The notes: generated by a model from the letters alone, not told the origin. A stretch of 11,976 nucleotides of DNA from Pseudomonadota bacterium (GCA_023461075.1 JAEWNY010000093.1:1-11976), one strand, 5' to 3'; shown: positions 1 through 10,981, numbered from the stretch's first letter. Numbers and translations: made by a program.

Positions 1-255
1 GCCTTCGGCCTGCTGAAAAGCCGCTTCGTCAGCCTGCCCAACGTGTTGGCCGGAGAGGCCTTGGTGCCTGAACTGCTGCAGGAAGACTGCACCCCGGACA
101 AGCTCGCGGGTGCCGTCAATCATTGGCTGGACGACGGTGCCGCCGTCGCCGCACTGCTGCCGCGCTTCGAGGCGATCCATCGCGAGCTCCGCCGCGATGC
201 ATCCGCACGCGCCGCCGACGCGGTCGCACCGTTGGTCCACGAGGATCGGCGATGA
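1..255 (+). CDS. lpxB: Lipid-A-disaccharide synthase, C-terminal fragment (5' truncated by window)
   Basis: The open frame enters from the left edge in frame 1 and ends at TGA 253-255, giving 84 visible residues. LpxB is a peripheral inner-membrane glycosyltransferase that joins UDP-2,3-diacylglucosamine to lipid X, forming the tetraacyl disaccharide of lipid A. The visible part contains the family's C-terminal motif: SLPNVLAGEALVPELLQED corresponds to the E. coli stretch SLPNLLAGRELVKELLQEE (remembered, not aligned by tool). After it comes the usual helical tail, rich in Arg, Ala and Asp. The stop codon overlaps the rnhB start as ATGA, so translation of the two is probably coupled. Most of the protein, including the catalytic N-terminal half, lies outside the window, so completeness cannot be judged. 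Confidence 0.9.
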   Translation, partial: AFGLLKSRFVSLPNVLAGEALVPELLQEDCTPDKLAGAVNHWLDDGAAVAALLPRFEAIHRELRRDASARAADAVAPLVHEDRR

Positions 256-851
256 ACCGCCCGTTGCGGATTGCCGGCATCGACGAGGCCGGACGCGGGC
301 CTCTTGCCGGCCCCGTGGTGATCGCCGCGGTGGTATTTCCGTCTGGTCGTGCGCCGCTCAATGGGCTGGACGATTCGAAGAAGCTTTCGGCAGCGAAGCG
401 TGAGGCCCTCGCCCCGCGCATCCGAGAACGCGCACTGGCGTTCTCGGTGGTGGTGGTGCCGGTGGAGCAGATCGACCGCATCAACATCTATCAGGCCACG
501 CTCTTCGGCATGCGCGAAGCGCTGCTGCAGGTGGCACACCTGTGCGATGCCGCGCGCATCGATGGCAACGTGCTGCCCAAGGACCTGCCCTGCCCGGCCG
601 AGGCGTGGATCGGCGGCGATGCCCGCTGCCGGGCGATCATGGCCGCATCGATCCTCGCCAAGACCCACCGCGACGCCATGATGCGCGAACTGCACGCCAC
701 GCATCCGCAGTACGGTTTCGATCGAAACATGGGCTACGGCAGCCCGGCGCACCTGGCCGCGTTGCAGGCGCATGGTCCGTGTCAGGCGCATCGCCGCAGT
801 TTCTCGCCGATCCGCCAACGCGACCTGTTCGCCGCCAGCGAAATGGCGTGA
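252..851 (+). CDS. rnhB: Ribonuclease HII
   Basis: This 199-residue protein cleaves the RNA strand of RNA-DNA hybrids and starts removal of single ribonucleotides misincorporated in DNA. The N-terminus carries GIDEAGRGPLAGPV, the family signature with catalytic Asp11 and Glu12. DSKKLS follows, then Asp104 in RIDGN and Asp123 in GGDAR, completing the DEDD metal-binding set. AASILAKTHRD, QYGFDRNMGYG and the HRRSF end are also typical. The length matches the family (about 200). ATG 252 was chosen because it gives the standard N-terminus directly before the signature and has a GAGG ribosome site at 241-244, seven bases upstream; the longer frame reaching back to 123 would run through lpxB. One small difference from E. 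coli is GGD where E. coli has KGD. It overlaps lpxB by four bases and is probably co-transcribed with it. Confidence 0.96.
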   Translation: MNRPLRIAGIDEAGRGPLAGPVVIAAVVFPSGRAPLNGLDDSKKLSAAKREALAPRIRERALAFSVVVVPVEQIDRINIYQATLFGMREALLQVAHLCDAARIDGNVLPKDLPCPAEAWIGGDARCRAIMAASILAKTHRDAMMRELHATHPQYGFDRNMGYGSPAHLAALQAHGPCQAHRRSFSPIRQRDLFAASEMA

Positions 852-887
852 ACCGCACGCACCCCCGCCGGCGTTGAGACCGGGAGA

Positions 888-896
888 TGGGATAAT
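888..896 (+). promoter_or_regulatory. Candidate extended -10 promoter for dnaE
   Basis: In the 70-nt gap between rnhB and dnaE the sequence TGGGATAAT fits an extended -10 element (TGn followed by a hexamer matching TATAAT at five of six positions). No acceptable -35 lies 16-18 nt upstream; the nearest TTGAGA (874-879) leaves only 11 nt. Extended -10 promoters can work without a -35. Transcription would start near 903, leaving a leader of roughly 20 nt. This is pattern recognition only. Confidence 0.4.
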
Positions 897-921
897 CCCG
901 GTTCGTCCGCACGATCCGACC

Positions 922-4440
<3,519 letters not shown>

Positions 4441-4455
4441 GCGTTCCCCGCCGGC

Positions 4456-6885
4456 TCAAGGCTCGGCGATGAGGTTGCGCCAGAGCTGGTGCGCCGTGGA
4501 CGAATACCAGTACTCATCGGCCTGCAGCCTTTCCAGCAGGCCGCTGTCAAGCGTATGGCGGTTACCGAAACGTTCGCGGAACTGCGTCTTCTGCGCCGAC
4601 AGCGCGGCCCGATTACCGGTGACATAGGACGTCATCATCATGCCGATCCATGAGTCCACTTCGTCGGGCTCCTCGGCAAACGCCCGCGAGAACGGCGCCA
4701 ACGCATCCTGCGGTCGCTGCACGTCCAGCAGCATGTAGCCGTAGTCGCGCAGAAACTGGCGACCGGCCGACTCGAACGCCACCACGCGCGCCATCAGCGG
4801 CACGGCCTTCCTTGCATTGCCGGTGCGATAGTGAATGAAGGCGCGATAGCCCATCACTTCGACCTGCTCGGGCGTCGGCGTGGCCGGAGCCTCCGGCAAC
4901 AACGCATCGATGCGCTGCAGGGCCCGGCGATAGTCGGCCATCGCGGCATCGCCACGCCCCATCTTGTTCAACATGCCCGCGCGATTGAATGCGGCTTCAT
5001 AGCGCGCAGGGAAGCGCTCGATGGTCTCGCCGAGGATGCGCAATGCTTCATCGCGTCGGCCCGCGGCATCCAGCGCCGCAGCCAGGTTGATCCAGCCGTG
5101 GAAGTGATCGGGCTTGGCTGCCGTTGCGCGCTGGTACCAGGCGATCGCCTGCTGCGGCTGATGGAGATCGGTGAAGTAGAGGTTGCCCAGGTTGAACAGC
5201 GCGCTGTGGTGGTCGCCGCCAAGGTCGATCGCTTTCCGGTACGCATCGGCCGCACCTTCGAAATCGCGTGTACCCGAGAGCGCATTGGCATGGTTGACCC
5301 GCATGTCGTAATGGCGCGGATGCTTTTCCACACCCGATCGCGTGACCCGCAACGCCTGCTGGTACTCGCCCTGCTCCAGCAAGAAGGCTGAATAGTTGAT
5401 GTGGAAGTCGGCCTGCTTCGGGCCTGAGCGCTCGATCGCGGCGTACATCGCGCGCGCCTCTTCGCGTTGGCCGGCCTGGGCGAGCGCCAATGCAATCCGG
5501 GTGCGCGCATCCTCATCGCCCGGATGCAGGCGCTCGGCGGTGCGGTAGTCACGCAGGCCCGCCGCCGCATCTCCACTGCGGATCAGCAGCAGGCCGCGAT
5601 TGAGGTAGTGCCGGGCATCATCGGGTGCCAGGCGGATCGCCTCGTTGACCGCTTCGATGGCCTTCTGGATCTCGCCCTTGCCGAAGTGCGCCTCGGACAG
5701 GCGGGCCCATGCCTGGTGCATGCCGGGCCGCAGCGCAACCGCTTGCCGCAACAGGCCGATGGCACGATCGAACTCGCCGCGATCCAGCGCCGGGCGCGAT
5801 TCGTTATGGAGCAGCGTGGCTCTCTCGTCCGCCGGCATCGACGTCTGGAGATGCGCCTTGTCCTGCTCGGCCTCGGTGTCGCGGCCCAGCTGACGCAGCA
5901 GCGTCACCCGGTTCGAGCGCGCCCTGGTGTTGCCGGGATCGATCGCGAGCACGCGGTCATAGGCCTGCAATGCCTGTGCGCCTTGGCCGAGGTGGTCGCG
6001 AGCCACGCCGATGTTGAGCCAGACATCGGCATCGTCCTGGCCCAGGCGGTGGGCATCTTCGAAATCACGCAGTGCATCGGCCCAGCGCTCCAGCGTGAGC
6101 AGGGTGACGCCGCGGTTGTAATGCGCATGGGCATCGGCCGGATTCCACTGGATGGCGCGCGCGTAGTCATCCAGCGCCTGCGTGTACTCCTTGAGGGCAT
6201 CGCGGGCCGAGCCGCGGTTGGTGTAGTAGCCGTGGAAATCCGGGGAAATCCGTATCGCTTCGGAGTACAGCGCGACGGCCCCGCGGAAATCCCCCGTGTT
6301 GAAGTGCGCCACTCCGGCATTGAAGGGGATGTCGCTGCGTTCCTCGATGGCCTCCGGATCCTCAAGGCGTATTTCCAGGTAACGCGCGTAGACCCGCTTC
6401 ATTTCCTCGTATTGACGGTCTTCCTTCAGGGCCTCGAGGTAATTGTCGTACAGGGCGGCATCGCGGTAGTCGAGCACGTAGGCCTTGCGGTAATCGGCCA
6501 GGGCCTCGACCCTGCGCCCGGACAGGTAATGGCCGGTGCCGCGCAGCACATAAGCCTCGCCATCATCGGGTTCCAGCACGATCACCCGGCTGGCGGCTTC
6601 GACCACCTCCGCATTGCGCTCGAGTTTGCCCAGCGCGTACAACTTGAATCTCCAGTAGTCGGCGTGTTCGGGCTCGATCAGCAGCACACGCTCGATGAGC
6701 CGCAGGGCCTCGGGGAACTGCTGGCGCTGGTAGGCATCCCAGGCCTTTTTATGAAGCGCCTGCGCCGATTCGCGGGTTTCAGGGGGCCCTTGCACCACCT
6801 GCGCCGGCGACAAATTCGGCAACAGCGCCGCCAGCGCCAGGCTGGCCGCCAGTACACCTACCCTTCCATTCACGATGTGCGCCAT
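4456..6885 (-). CDS. Exported tetratricopeptide repeat protein, function unknown
   Basis: The 809-residue product begins with a likely Sec signal peptide: a short N-region with Arg8, a hydrophobic core (VLAASLALAALL) and a plausible cut after Ala28 (LSPA|Q). No lipobox cysteine is seen, so a periplasmic or secreted soluble protein is more likely than a lipoprotein. From about residue 41 to 745 the chain is a near-continuous series of 34-residue TPR units; I count 19-20. Examples: NRGSARDALKEYTQALDDYA, NLAAALDAAGRRDEALRILG and LNRGLLLIRSGDAAAGLRDY. Units keep the W/Y-G-Y-A-P pattern, with PDD, PGN or PAD at repeat ends. Longer linkers lie near 175-184 and at 658-676 (Pro-rich, PEAPATPTPE). The last 60 or so residues, ending YWYSSTAHQLWRNLI, are not TPR-like. 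Such arrays bind proteins or peptides; the partner cannot be read from sequence. It lies opposite to dnaE and accA, which flank it. Signs against noise: intact frame, ribosome site, signal peptide, regular repeats. I do not recognise a named orthologue. Confidence 0.93.
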   Translation of the reverse strand: MAHIVNGRVGVLAASLALAALLPNLSPAQVVQGPPETRESAQALHKKAWDAYQRQQFPEALRLIERVLLIEPEHADYWRFKLYALGKLERNAEVVEAASRVIVLEPDDGEAYVLRGTGHYLSGRRVEALADYRKAYVLDYRDAALYDNYLEALKEDRQYEEMKRVYARYLEIRLEDPEAIEERSDIPFNAGVAHFNTGDFRGAVALYSEAIRISPDFHGYYTNRGSARDALKEYTQALDDYARAIQWNPADAHAHYNRGVTLLTLERWADALRDFEDAHRLGQDDADVWLNIGVARDHLGQGAQALQAYDRVLAIDPGNTRARSNRVTLLRQLGRDTEAEQDKAHLQTSMPADERATLLHNESRPALDRGEFDRAIGLLRQAVALRPGMHQAWARLSEAHFGKGEIQKAIEAVNEAIRLAPDDARHYLNRGLLLIRSGDAAAGLRDYRTAERLHPGDEDARTRIALALAQAGQREEARAMYAAIERSGPKQADFHINYSAFLLEQGEYQQALRVTRSGVEKHPRHYDMRVNHANALSGTRDFEGAADAYRKAIDLGGDHHSALFNLGNLYFTDLHQPQQAIAWYQRATAAKPDHFHGWINLAAALDAAGRRDEALRILGETIERFPARYEAAFNRAGMLNKMGRGDAAMADYRRALQRIDALLPEAPATPTPEQVEVMGYRAFIHYRTGNARKAVPLMARVVAFESAGRQFLRDYGYMLLDVQRPQDALAPFSRAFAEEPDEVDSWIGMMMTSYVTGNRAALSAQKTQFRERFGNRHTLDSGLLERLQADEYWYSSTAHQLWRNLIAEP

Positions 6886-7040
6886 GGGCCTCCCCAGAAC
6901 AGTTCAATCAGGGGCAGGGTAACCGGGGATAATGGAACCGGCGCACGCGTCAGAGTTGCCAGCGTCCTGGACTGGACCGGCCAATCAGGCGTCCCGAGAA
7001 GCATCCGCTACACTGTCCGCTTCGCTGCATCCTGCATGCC
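6886..7040. promoter_or_regulatory. Divergent intergenic region between the TPR gene and accA
   Basis: This 155-nt region must hold the start signals for two genes pointing away from each other, unless accA is read through from elsewhere. On the plus strand TACACT at 7009-7014 could be the accA -10 (four of six matches to TATAAT), leaving 26 nt to the ATG; no matching -35 is clear. GATAAT at 6928-6933 is a second plus-strand -10-like hexamer (five of six), 107 nt from accA. On the minus strand the same spot reads CATTAT, a weak -10 for the TPR gene. CAATCAGG occurs twice (6905-6912 and 6982-6989), and AACCGG twice (6921-6926, 6936-6941) on either side of GATAAT. None of these is proven to function. 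Confidence 0.45.
6889..6895 (-). promoter_or_regulatory. Ribosome-binding site of the TPR gene
   Basis: Read on the minus strand, GGGGAGG lies three bases before the ATG at 6885-6883. It is a strong anti-16S match, though the spacing is shorter than usual. It supports the start that gives a complete signal peptide. Confidence 0.6.
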
Positions 7041-7994
7041 ATGAACCCGAATTACCTCGATTTCGAGCAACCCATCGCCGATCTGGAAGCGAAGATCCAG
7101 GAACTGCGCAAGGCCAGCGATGGCCAGGCGGTCAACATCGACGCCGAGGTCAAGGCGCTGCAGGACAAGCTGCGCCAGCGCACCGCGGTGATCTTCCGCG
7201 ACCTGGCGCCGTGGCAGGTTTCGCAGATGTCGCGGCACCCGGCGCGGCCGTATACCAATGATTACATCAAGATCATGACCAGCGAGTTCCAGGAACTGGC
7301 CGGCGACCGCGCCTATGCGGATGATGCCGCGATCGTCGGTGGCCTCGGTCGCATCGATGGCCGCAGCGTGATGATCATCGGCCACCAGAAGGGCCGCGAC
7401 ACCAAGACCAAGGTGCGCCGCAACTTCGGGATGCCGCGGCCGGAGGGTTACCGCAAGGCGTTGCGGCTGATGAAGATGGCCGAACGGTTCGGCTTGCCGA
7501 TCGTCACCTTCATCGATACGCCCGGCGCTTACCCCGGCATCGGTGCCGAGGAGCGCGGCCAATCCGAGGCGATTGCGCGCAACCTGCTGGAGATGGCCGA
7601 GCTGCGCGTGCCGATCATCTGCAACGTGATCGGCGAAGGTGGCAGCGGCGGCGCCCTGGCGATCGGCGTCGGCGATGTCACCAACATCCTCGAGTACGGC
7701 ACCTACTCGGTGATTTCTCCGGAAGGCTGCGCCTCGATCCTGTGGAAGGATGCGGCCAAGGCCAAGGATGCCGCCGAGCAGATGGGCATCACCGCCAAGC
7801 GCCTGAAGGCGCTGGGGCTGGTCGACAAGGTGGTGCGCGAGCCGATCGGTGGCGCGCATCGCAACCCGCTGCAGATGGGCAAGCGATTGAAGGCGGTGAT
7901 CATGAACCAGCTCGATGCGCTTGAAAAATTGCCGCTCGACGGCTTGGTGGACCAGCGCTACGCGCGCCTGCGCGGCTACGGCGCCTACGCCTGA
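7041..7994 (+). CDS. accA: Acetyl-CoA carboxylase carboxyltransferase subunit alpha
   Basis: The 317-residue protein (E. coli 319) is one half of the carboxyltransferase that moves CO2 from carboxybiotin on AccB to acetyl-CoA, making malonyl-CoA for fatty acid synthesis; AccD is the partner and is not in this window. It starts with the usual MNPNYLDFEQPI and a helical segment (LEAKIQELRKA). The crotonase-like core follows, with GHQKGRDTK, NFGMPRPEGYRKALRLM, FIDTPGAYPG and the oxyanion-loop motif GEGGSGGALA from residue 198. SPEGCASILWKD and the tail ending RLRGYG also match the family. ATG 7041 gives the standard N-terminus; no good Shine-Dalgarno is visible before it. tilS follows after 10 nt, suggesting co-transcription. 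In E. coli accA directly follows dnaE; here a minus-strand gene lies between, so accA needs its own promoter. Confidence 0.98.
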   Translation: MNPNYLDFEQPIADLEAKIQELRKASDGQAVNIDAEVKALQDKLRQRTAVIFRDLAPWQVSQMSRHPARPYTNDYIKIMTSEFQELAGDRAYADDAAIVGGLGRIDGRSVMIIGHQKGRDTKTKVRRNFGMPRPEGYRKALRLMKMAERFGLPIVTFIDTPGAYPGIGAEERGQSEAIARNLLEMAELRVPIICNVIGEGGSGGALAIGVGDVTNILEYGTYSVISPEGCASILWKDAAKAKDAAEQMGITAKRLKALGLVDKVVREPIGGAHRNPLQMGKRLKAVIMNQLDALEKLPLDGLVDQRYARLRGYGAYA

Positions 7995-8004
7995 ACCCGC
8001 CGCG

Positions 8005-9297
8005 ATGAACAATGACGCCTCCGATGCGGTGATGCGCGCGGTGGCCTCGGTGCCGACCGGTCCGGGCGGGGATCGTTTCCTGATCGGATACAGCGGCGGA
8101 CTCGATTCCACCGTCCTGCTGCATGCGATGGCGCGCGCGCATCCCGGTCGTGTCCGTGCGATCCATGTCCATCACGGCTTGCAGCCCGATGCCGATGCGT
8201 GGGCCCGCCACTGCGGGTCCGTTTGCGGCGCTCTGGGCGTGCCCCTGCACGTGGTGCGCGTGGACGTGGTCGATGTCGATGCCGGCCCGGAAGCGGCCGC
8301 GCGTGCAGCGCGGCATGCCGCGTTCGCCGAGGCACTGGGGGAAGCCGAGTTGCTCACTCTGGCGCACCATCGCGGCGACCAGGCCGAGACCTTCCTGCTG
8401 CGCGCGTTGCGCGGTTCCGGCCCGGATGGCCTGGCGGCGATGCGACCGTTGCGGCATTTCAAGTCCGGTTGGCTGTGGCGACCCTTGCTTGCACTGCCGC
8501 GTGCCGCGTTGCAGACCTACGCCGCAGCGCAGGGCCTGCAGTGGATCGAAGACCCGAGCAATGCCGACAGCACGTCCGACCGGAACTTCCTGCGCAATGA
8601 ACTGATGCCGCTGTTGCGTGAACGCTGGCCGTCAGCCGATGCCGCCTTCGGACGTTCGGCCACGCTGCAACGGCAGGCCCTTGAACTGCTGGCGGACGCC
8701 GATGCGGAAACCCGCTTCGATCCGCACGTTGCCCCGCTTGCGCTCGCTGGCCTGCGTGCATTGCCGCTCGCTGCACGTGCCCGCGCCTTCCGCGCCTGGT
8801 GCTCCGCGCAAGGACTGCCGCCGCCACCGGCCCGCGTCGTCGATTGGCTGGACCTCGAGCTGGCCACCGCAGCCGGTGACCGTGCCGCCGAATGCCGCTG
8901 GGAGGACGTGCGATTGCTGCGTTGGCGCGACGGAGCACACGTCGATGACGGCATCGCGGCGTTGAAGGAGGACTTCGCGTCCGAATGGGACGGCCGACGA
9001 CCACTCGTACTGCCGAACGGACTGCGCTGGACACTGGAGAATGCCGCGGGATTCATGCAGCCGCTGAAGGTGCGCGCGCGCCGTGGCGGTGAATCGATCC
9101 GGCTGCCGGGCCGGATGCATCATCATGACCTCAAGCGCGCGCTGCAGAGCGCCGATGTGCCGCCGTGGCAACGCGCGGCGTGGCCGTTGCTGGTCGATGC
9201 GCAGGACACCGTGCTGGCCGCCGGCGATCTCCATTCCGCCCGGCTTTCCGAATGGCTCGACCAGCACGAAGCCCGACTGCTACTGACCCGCGATTGA
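8005..9297 (+). CDS. tilS: tRNA(Ile)-lysidine synthase
   Basis: This 430-residue protein (E. coli 432) uses ATP and lysine to convert C34 of tRNA-Ile2 (anticodon CAU) to lysidine, so that it reads AUA and is charged with isoleucine. The ATP pyrophosphatase P-loop SGGLDS is at residues 30-35. Next come VHHGLQPDADAW, LAHHRGDQAETFLLR, RGSGPDGLAAM and the tRNA-handling segment WIEDPSNADSTSDRNFLRNELMP (given in part; positions about 180-200), all typical of TilS. The C-terminal TilS domain (from about 355) has RRGGESIRLPGR and PLLVDAQDTVLAAGDL. ATG 8005 leaves the expected short N-terminal segment; the frame is open back to 7915 inside accA, and Met10 at 8032 is another possible start. No strong ribosome site is visible, and the 10-nt gap from accA suggests translational coupling. 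Confidence 0.96.
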   Translation: MNNDASDAVMRAVASVPTGPGGDRFLIGYSGGLDSTVLLHAMARAHPGRVRAIHVHHGLQPDADAWARHCGSVCGALGVPLHVVRVDVVDVDAGPEAAARAARHAAFAEALGEAELLTLAHHRGDQAETFLLRALRGSGPDGLAAMRPLRHFKSGWLWRPLLALPRAALQTYAAAQGLQWIEDPSNADSTSDRNFLRNELMPLLRERWPSADAAFGRSATLQRQALELLADADAETRFDPHVAPLALAGLRALPLAARARAFRAWCSAQGLPPPPARVVDWLDLELATAAGDRAAECRWEDVRLLRWRDGAHVDDGIAALKEDFASEWDGRRPLVLPNGLRWTLENAAGFMQPLKVRARRGGESIRLPGRMHHHDLKRALQSADVPPWQRAAWPLLVDAQDTVLAAGDLHSARLSEWLDQHEARLLLTRD

Positions 9298-9328
9298 CCC
9301 TGTCATCCGCGCACCGCACACTTCGCCC

Positions 9329-9589
9329 ATGGCCCGCAAGACACCCGAAAAAGACGCGCCCTCGCCTGTCGCCGACTTCGAGCATTCGCTGGACGAGCTG
9401 GAGCAGCTGGTCGATCGGATGGAGACCGGCGAGCTCTCGCTGGAGGAATCGCTGGCCGCCTACGAACGCGGCGTCGGGCTGTATCGCAAGTGCCAGTCCG
9501 CGCTGGAACAGGCCGAATTGCGCGTGCGCCTGCTGAGCGACCCGCAGGACCCGGCAAGCGCCGAGCCGTTCGACGACGCCGATGAGTGA
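9329..9589 (+). CDS. xseB: Exodeoxyribonuclease VII small subunit
   Basis: The 86-residue acidic, helical protein matches XseB, the small subunit that binds in several copies to XseA to form exonuclease VII, which degrades single-stranded DNA ends. The conserved core is visible: FEHSLDELEQLVDRMETGEL, then LEESLAAYERGVGLYRKCQ and ALEQAELRVRLL, forming the two-helix hairpin of the family. Length is normal (E. coli 80). It starts 31 nt after tilS and its end overlaps the ispA start by eight bases, the same xseB-ispA neighbourhood as in E. coli. The large subunit gene xseA is not in the window, which is usual. No good Shine-Dalgarno is seen before ATG 9329. Confidence 0.95.
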   Translation: MARKTPEKDAPSPVADFEHSLDELEQLVDRMETGELSLEESLAAYERGVGLYRKCQSALEQAELRVRLLSDPQDPASAEPFDDADE

Positions 9590-10484
9590 GGCCGATGCGG
9601 TATCGGCGCGACTTGTCGACTGGCAGGCGCGCACCGAGGCCGCGTTGGCCGCTGCCCTGCCGGATCCGCACACCCCACCCGCACGGCTGCACGCGGCGAT
9701 GCGCCACGGCGTGCTCAACGGCGGCAAGCGCATCCGCCCACTGCTGGTCCATGCCACCGGCCATGCGCTCGGTGCCGGCATGTCGATGCTGGAAGATGCC
9801 GCAGTCGCCGTCGAGTTGATCCACTGCTACTCGCTGGTGCACGACGACCTGCCGGCGATGGACGATGACGCCCTGCGCCGCGGCCAGCCGACCGTGCACG
9901 TGGCCTTCGACGAGGCGACCGCGATCCTCGCCGGCGATGCGCTGCAATCACTCGCCTTCGAACGTCTGGCTGAGGCGCCGCTGCCGGCCGAACGCCGCGT
10001 CGCCATGCTGCGCGAACTGGCCATATCCGCCGGTGCCGCCGGGATGTGCGGCGGACAGGCGCTGGATATCGATGCCACCGGTTCCGGCATCGAACAGGCC
10101 ATCGACATCCAGCAGCTCGAACGCCTGCATGCGCTGAAGACTGGAGCCTTGTTGCGCTGTGCCGTCCGGCTGGGTGCGCTGGCAGTCGGCGCAGATGCCG
10201 CACAACGCGCGGCGCTCGATGCCTATGCCGACGCGCTCGGCCTCGCTTTCCAGATCAAGGACGACCTGCTCGACATCGAGGGCGACAGCGCCACGCTCGG
10301 CAAGACCGCCGGCAAGGACATCGCGCAGGACAAGGCGACCTTCCCGGCGCTGCTGGGCATCGAGGCATCGCGCGTCCGGCTGGCCGAACTGTCCGATGCG
10401 ATGCATGCCGCACTCGCCGGCATCGATGGCGACACTACGCCACTGGCCGCATTGGCCCGTCGCGTGGTGGACCGCGACCACTGA
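9582..10484 (+). CDS. ispA: Farnesyl diphosphate synthase (short-chain polyprenyl synthase)
   Basis: The 300-residue protein (E. coli IspA 299) joins isopentenyl diphosphate to dimethylallyl and geranyl diphosphate to give farnesyl diphosphate, the precursor of undecaprenyl phosphate and quinone side chains. Motifs in order: GGKRIRP (substrate phosphate binding), the first aspartate-rich motif DDLPAMDDD starting at Asp88, GMCGGQALDID, HALKTGALLR, and the second aspartate-rich motif DDLLD at residues 227-231 after FQIK. A tyrosine (Tyr83) stands five residues before the first motif, as in E. coli IspA, which favours a C15 product over longer chains; the exact chain length is inference. ATG 9582 overlaps the end of xseB in another frame, suggesting coupled translation. 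In E. coli dxs follows ispA; here the next gene is a convergent membrane-protein gene, so the cluster ends at ispA. Confidence 0.96.
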   Translation: MSEADAVSARLVDWQARTEAALAAALPDPHTPPARLHAAMRHGVLNGGKRIRPLLVHATGHALGAGMSMLEDAAVAVELIHCYSLVHDDLPAMDDDALRRGQPTVHVAFDEATAILAGDALQSLAFERLAEAPLPAERRVAMLRELAISAGAAGMCGGQALDIDATGSGIEQAIDIQQLERLHALKTGALLRCAVRLGALAVGADAAQRAALDAYADALGLAFQIKDDLLDIEGDSATLGKTAGKDIAQDKATFPALLGIEASRVRLAELSDAMHAALAGIDGDTTPLAALARRVVDRDH

Positions 10485-10541
10485 AACTGACCGGAGCGCC
10501 ATCCTCCGTCGCGCACGAAACAGCGCGGCATCCATCGCCAC

Positions 10542-10568
10542 CGCGCCGGTTGATTGCGCGCCTTATTT
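10542..10568 (+). terminator. Weak candidate terminator after ispA
   Basis: Between the convergent ispA and DUF4870 genes, CGCGC (10542-10546) pairs with GCGCG (10556-10560) around a 9-nt loop, followed by CCTTATTT. The stem is only five pairs and the T run is broken, so this is a poor intrinsic terminator. It overlaps the last codons of the minus-strand gene. Nothing else stands out in the gap 10485-10562. Confidence 0.25.
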
Positions 10569-10973
10569 GAGCAGGCGGATCGTCAACGGATAGCGGTACA
10601 TCTCGCCGTCATAGGCTTTGATCGCGGCGATGATGGTGAACACCAGCCACGCCAGGCCGAGCACGATCCACAGCGGCAAAGCGACGATGATCCCGATGCC
10701 GAGGGTGAACACCACCAGGATGATCGATGCCACCGCGTAGATGAACATGCTCAAGTTGAAGTTGAAGGCTTCCTTGGCGTGCTCTGCGGCGAAGGCGGAG
10801 CGGTCGCGGACAATGAACCACACCACCAGCGCTGCGATGGCGCCGGCGATGCCGGCGAACCAGCTGGTGATCATCGCGGCGACGAACGCGCCGGCATGCG
10901 CACCGGCTGCCCACAGGCGATCGTCCTGGCTGACAGCGTTGGGCGGTGGCGGGACGTGCTGGTAATCATTCAT
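10563..10973 (-). CDS. DUF4870 family small membrane protein
   Basis: The 136-residue protein has a short polar N-terminus with a PPPP run (residues 8-11), then DRLWAAGAHAGAF, the opening motif of the DUF4870 (Tic20-like) family. Hydrophobic segments lie at about 23-40, 41-55, 73-92 and 94-118, suggesting three or four inner-membrane helices. The polar loop AAEHAKEAFNFNLS (about 62-75) and the end FTIIAAIKAYDGEMYRYPLTIRLLK (last 25 residues, abbreviated by position 112-136) are strongly family-like. The biological role of DUF4870 proteins is not established. ATG 10973 was chosen over the longer frame to 11033 because it has GGAGG eight bases upstream and gives the usual N-terminus. It lies 73 nt downstream of tldE on the same strand and converges on ispA. 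Confidence 0.9.
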   Translation of the reverse strand: MNDYQHVPPPPNAVSQDDRLWAAGAHAGAFVAAMITSWFAGIAGAIAALVVWFIVRDRSAFAAEHAKEAFNFNLSMFIYAVASIILVVFTLGIGIIVALPLWIVLGLAWLVFTIIAAIKAYDGEMYRYPLTIRLLK

Positions 10974-10981
10974 CGCGGCAT

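Noticed and set aside
4450..4467. GC-rich imperfect dyad at the dnaE/TPR convergent ends as a bidirectional terminator
   Set aside because: The stem pairs only with a bulge and a mismatch and no T run follows on either strand, so an intrinsic terminator cannot be supported.
5467..7044. Long plus-strand open frame of 525 codons opposite the TPR gene
   Set aside because: It lies wholly antisense to the well-supported TPR gene and runs into the accA start. Its translation has no recognisable domain. Such frames are common in high-GC DNA.
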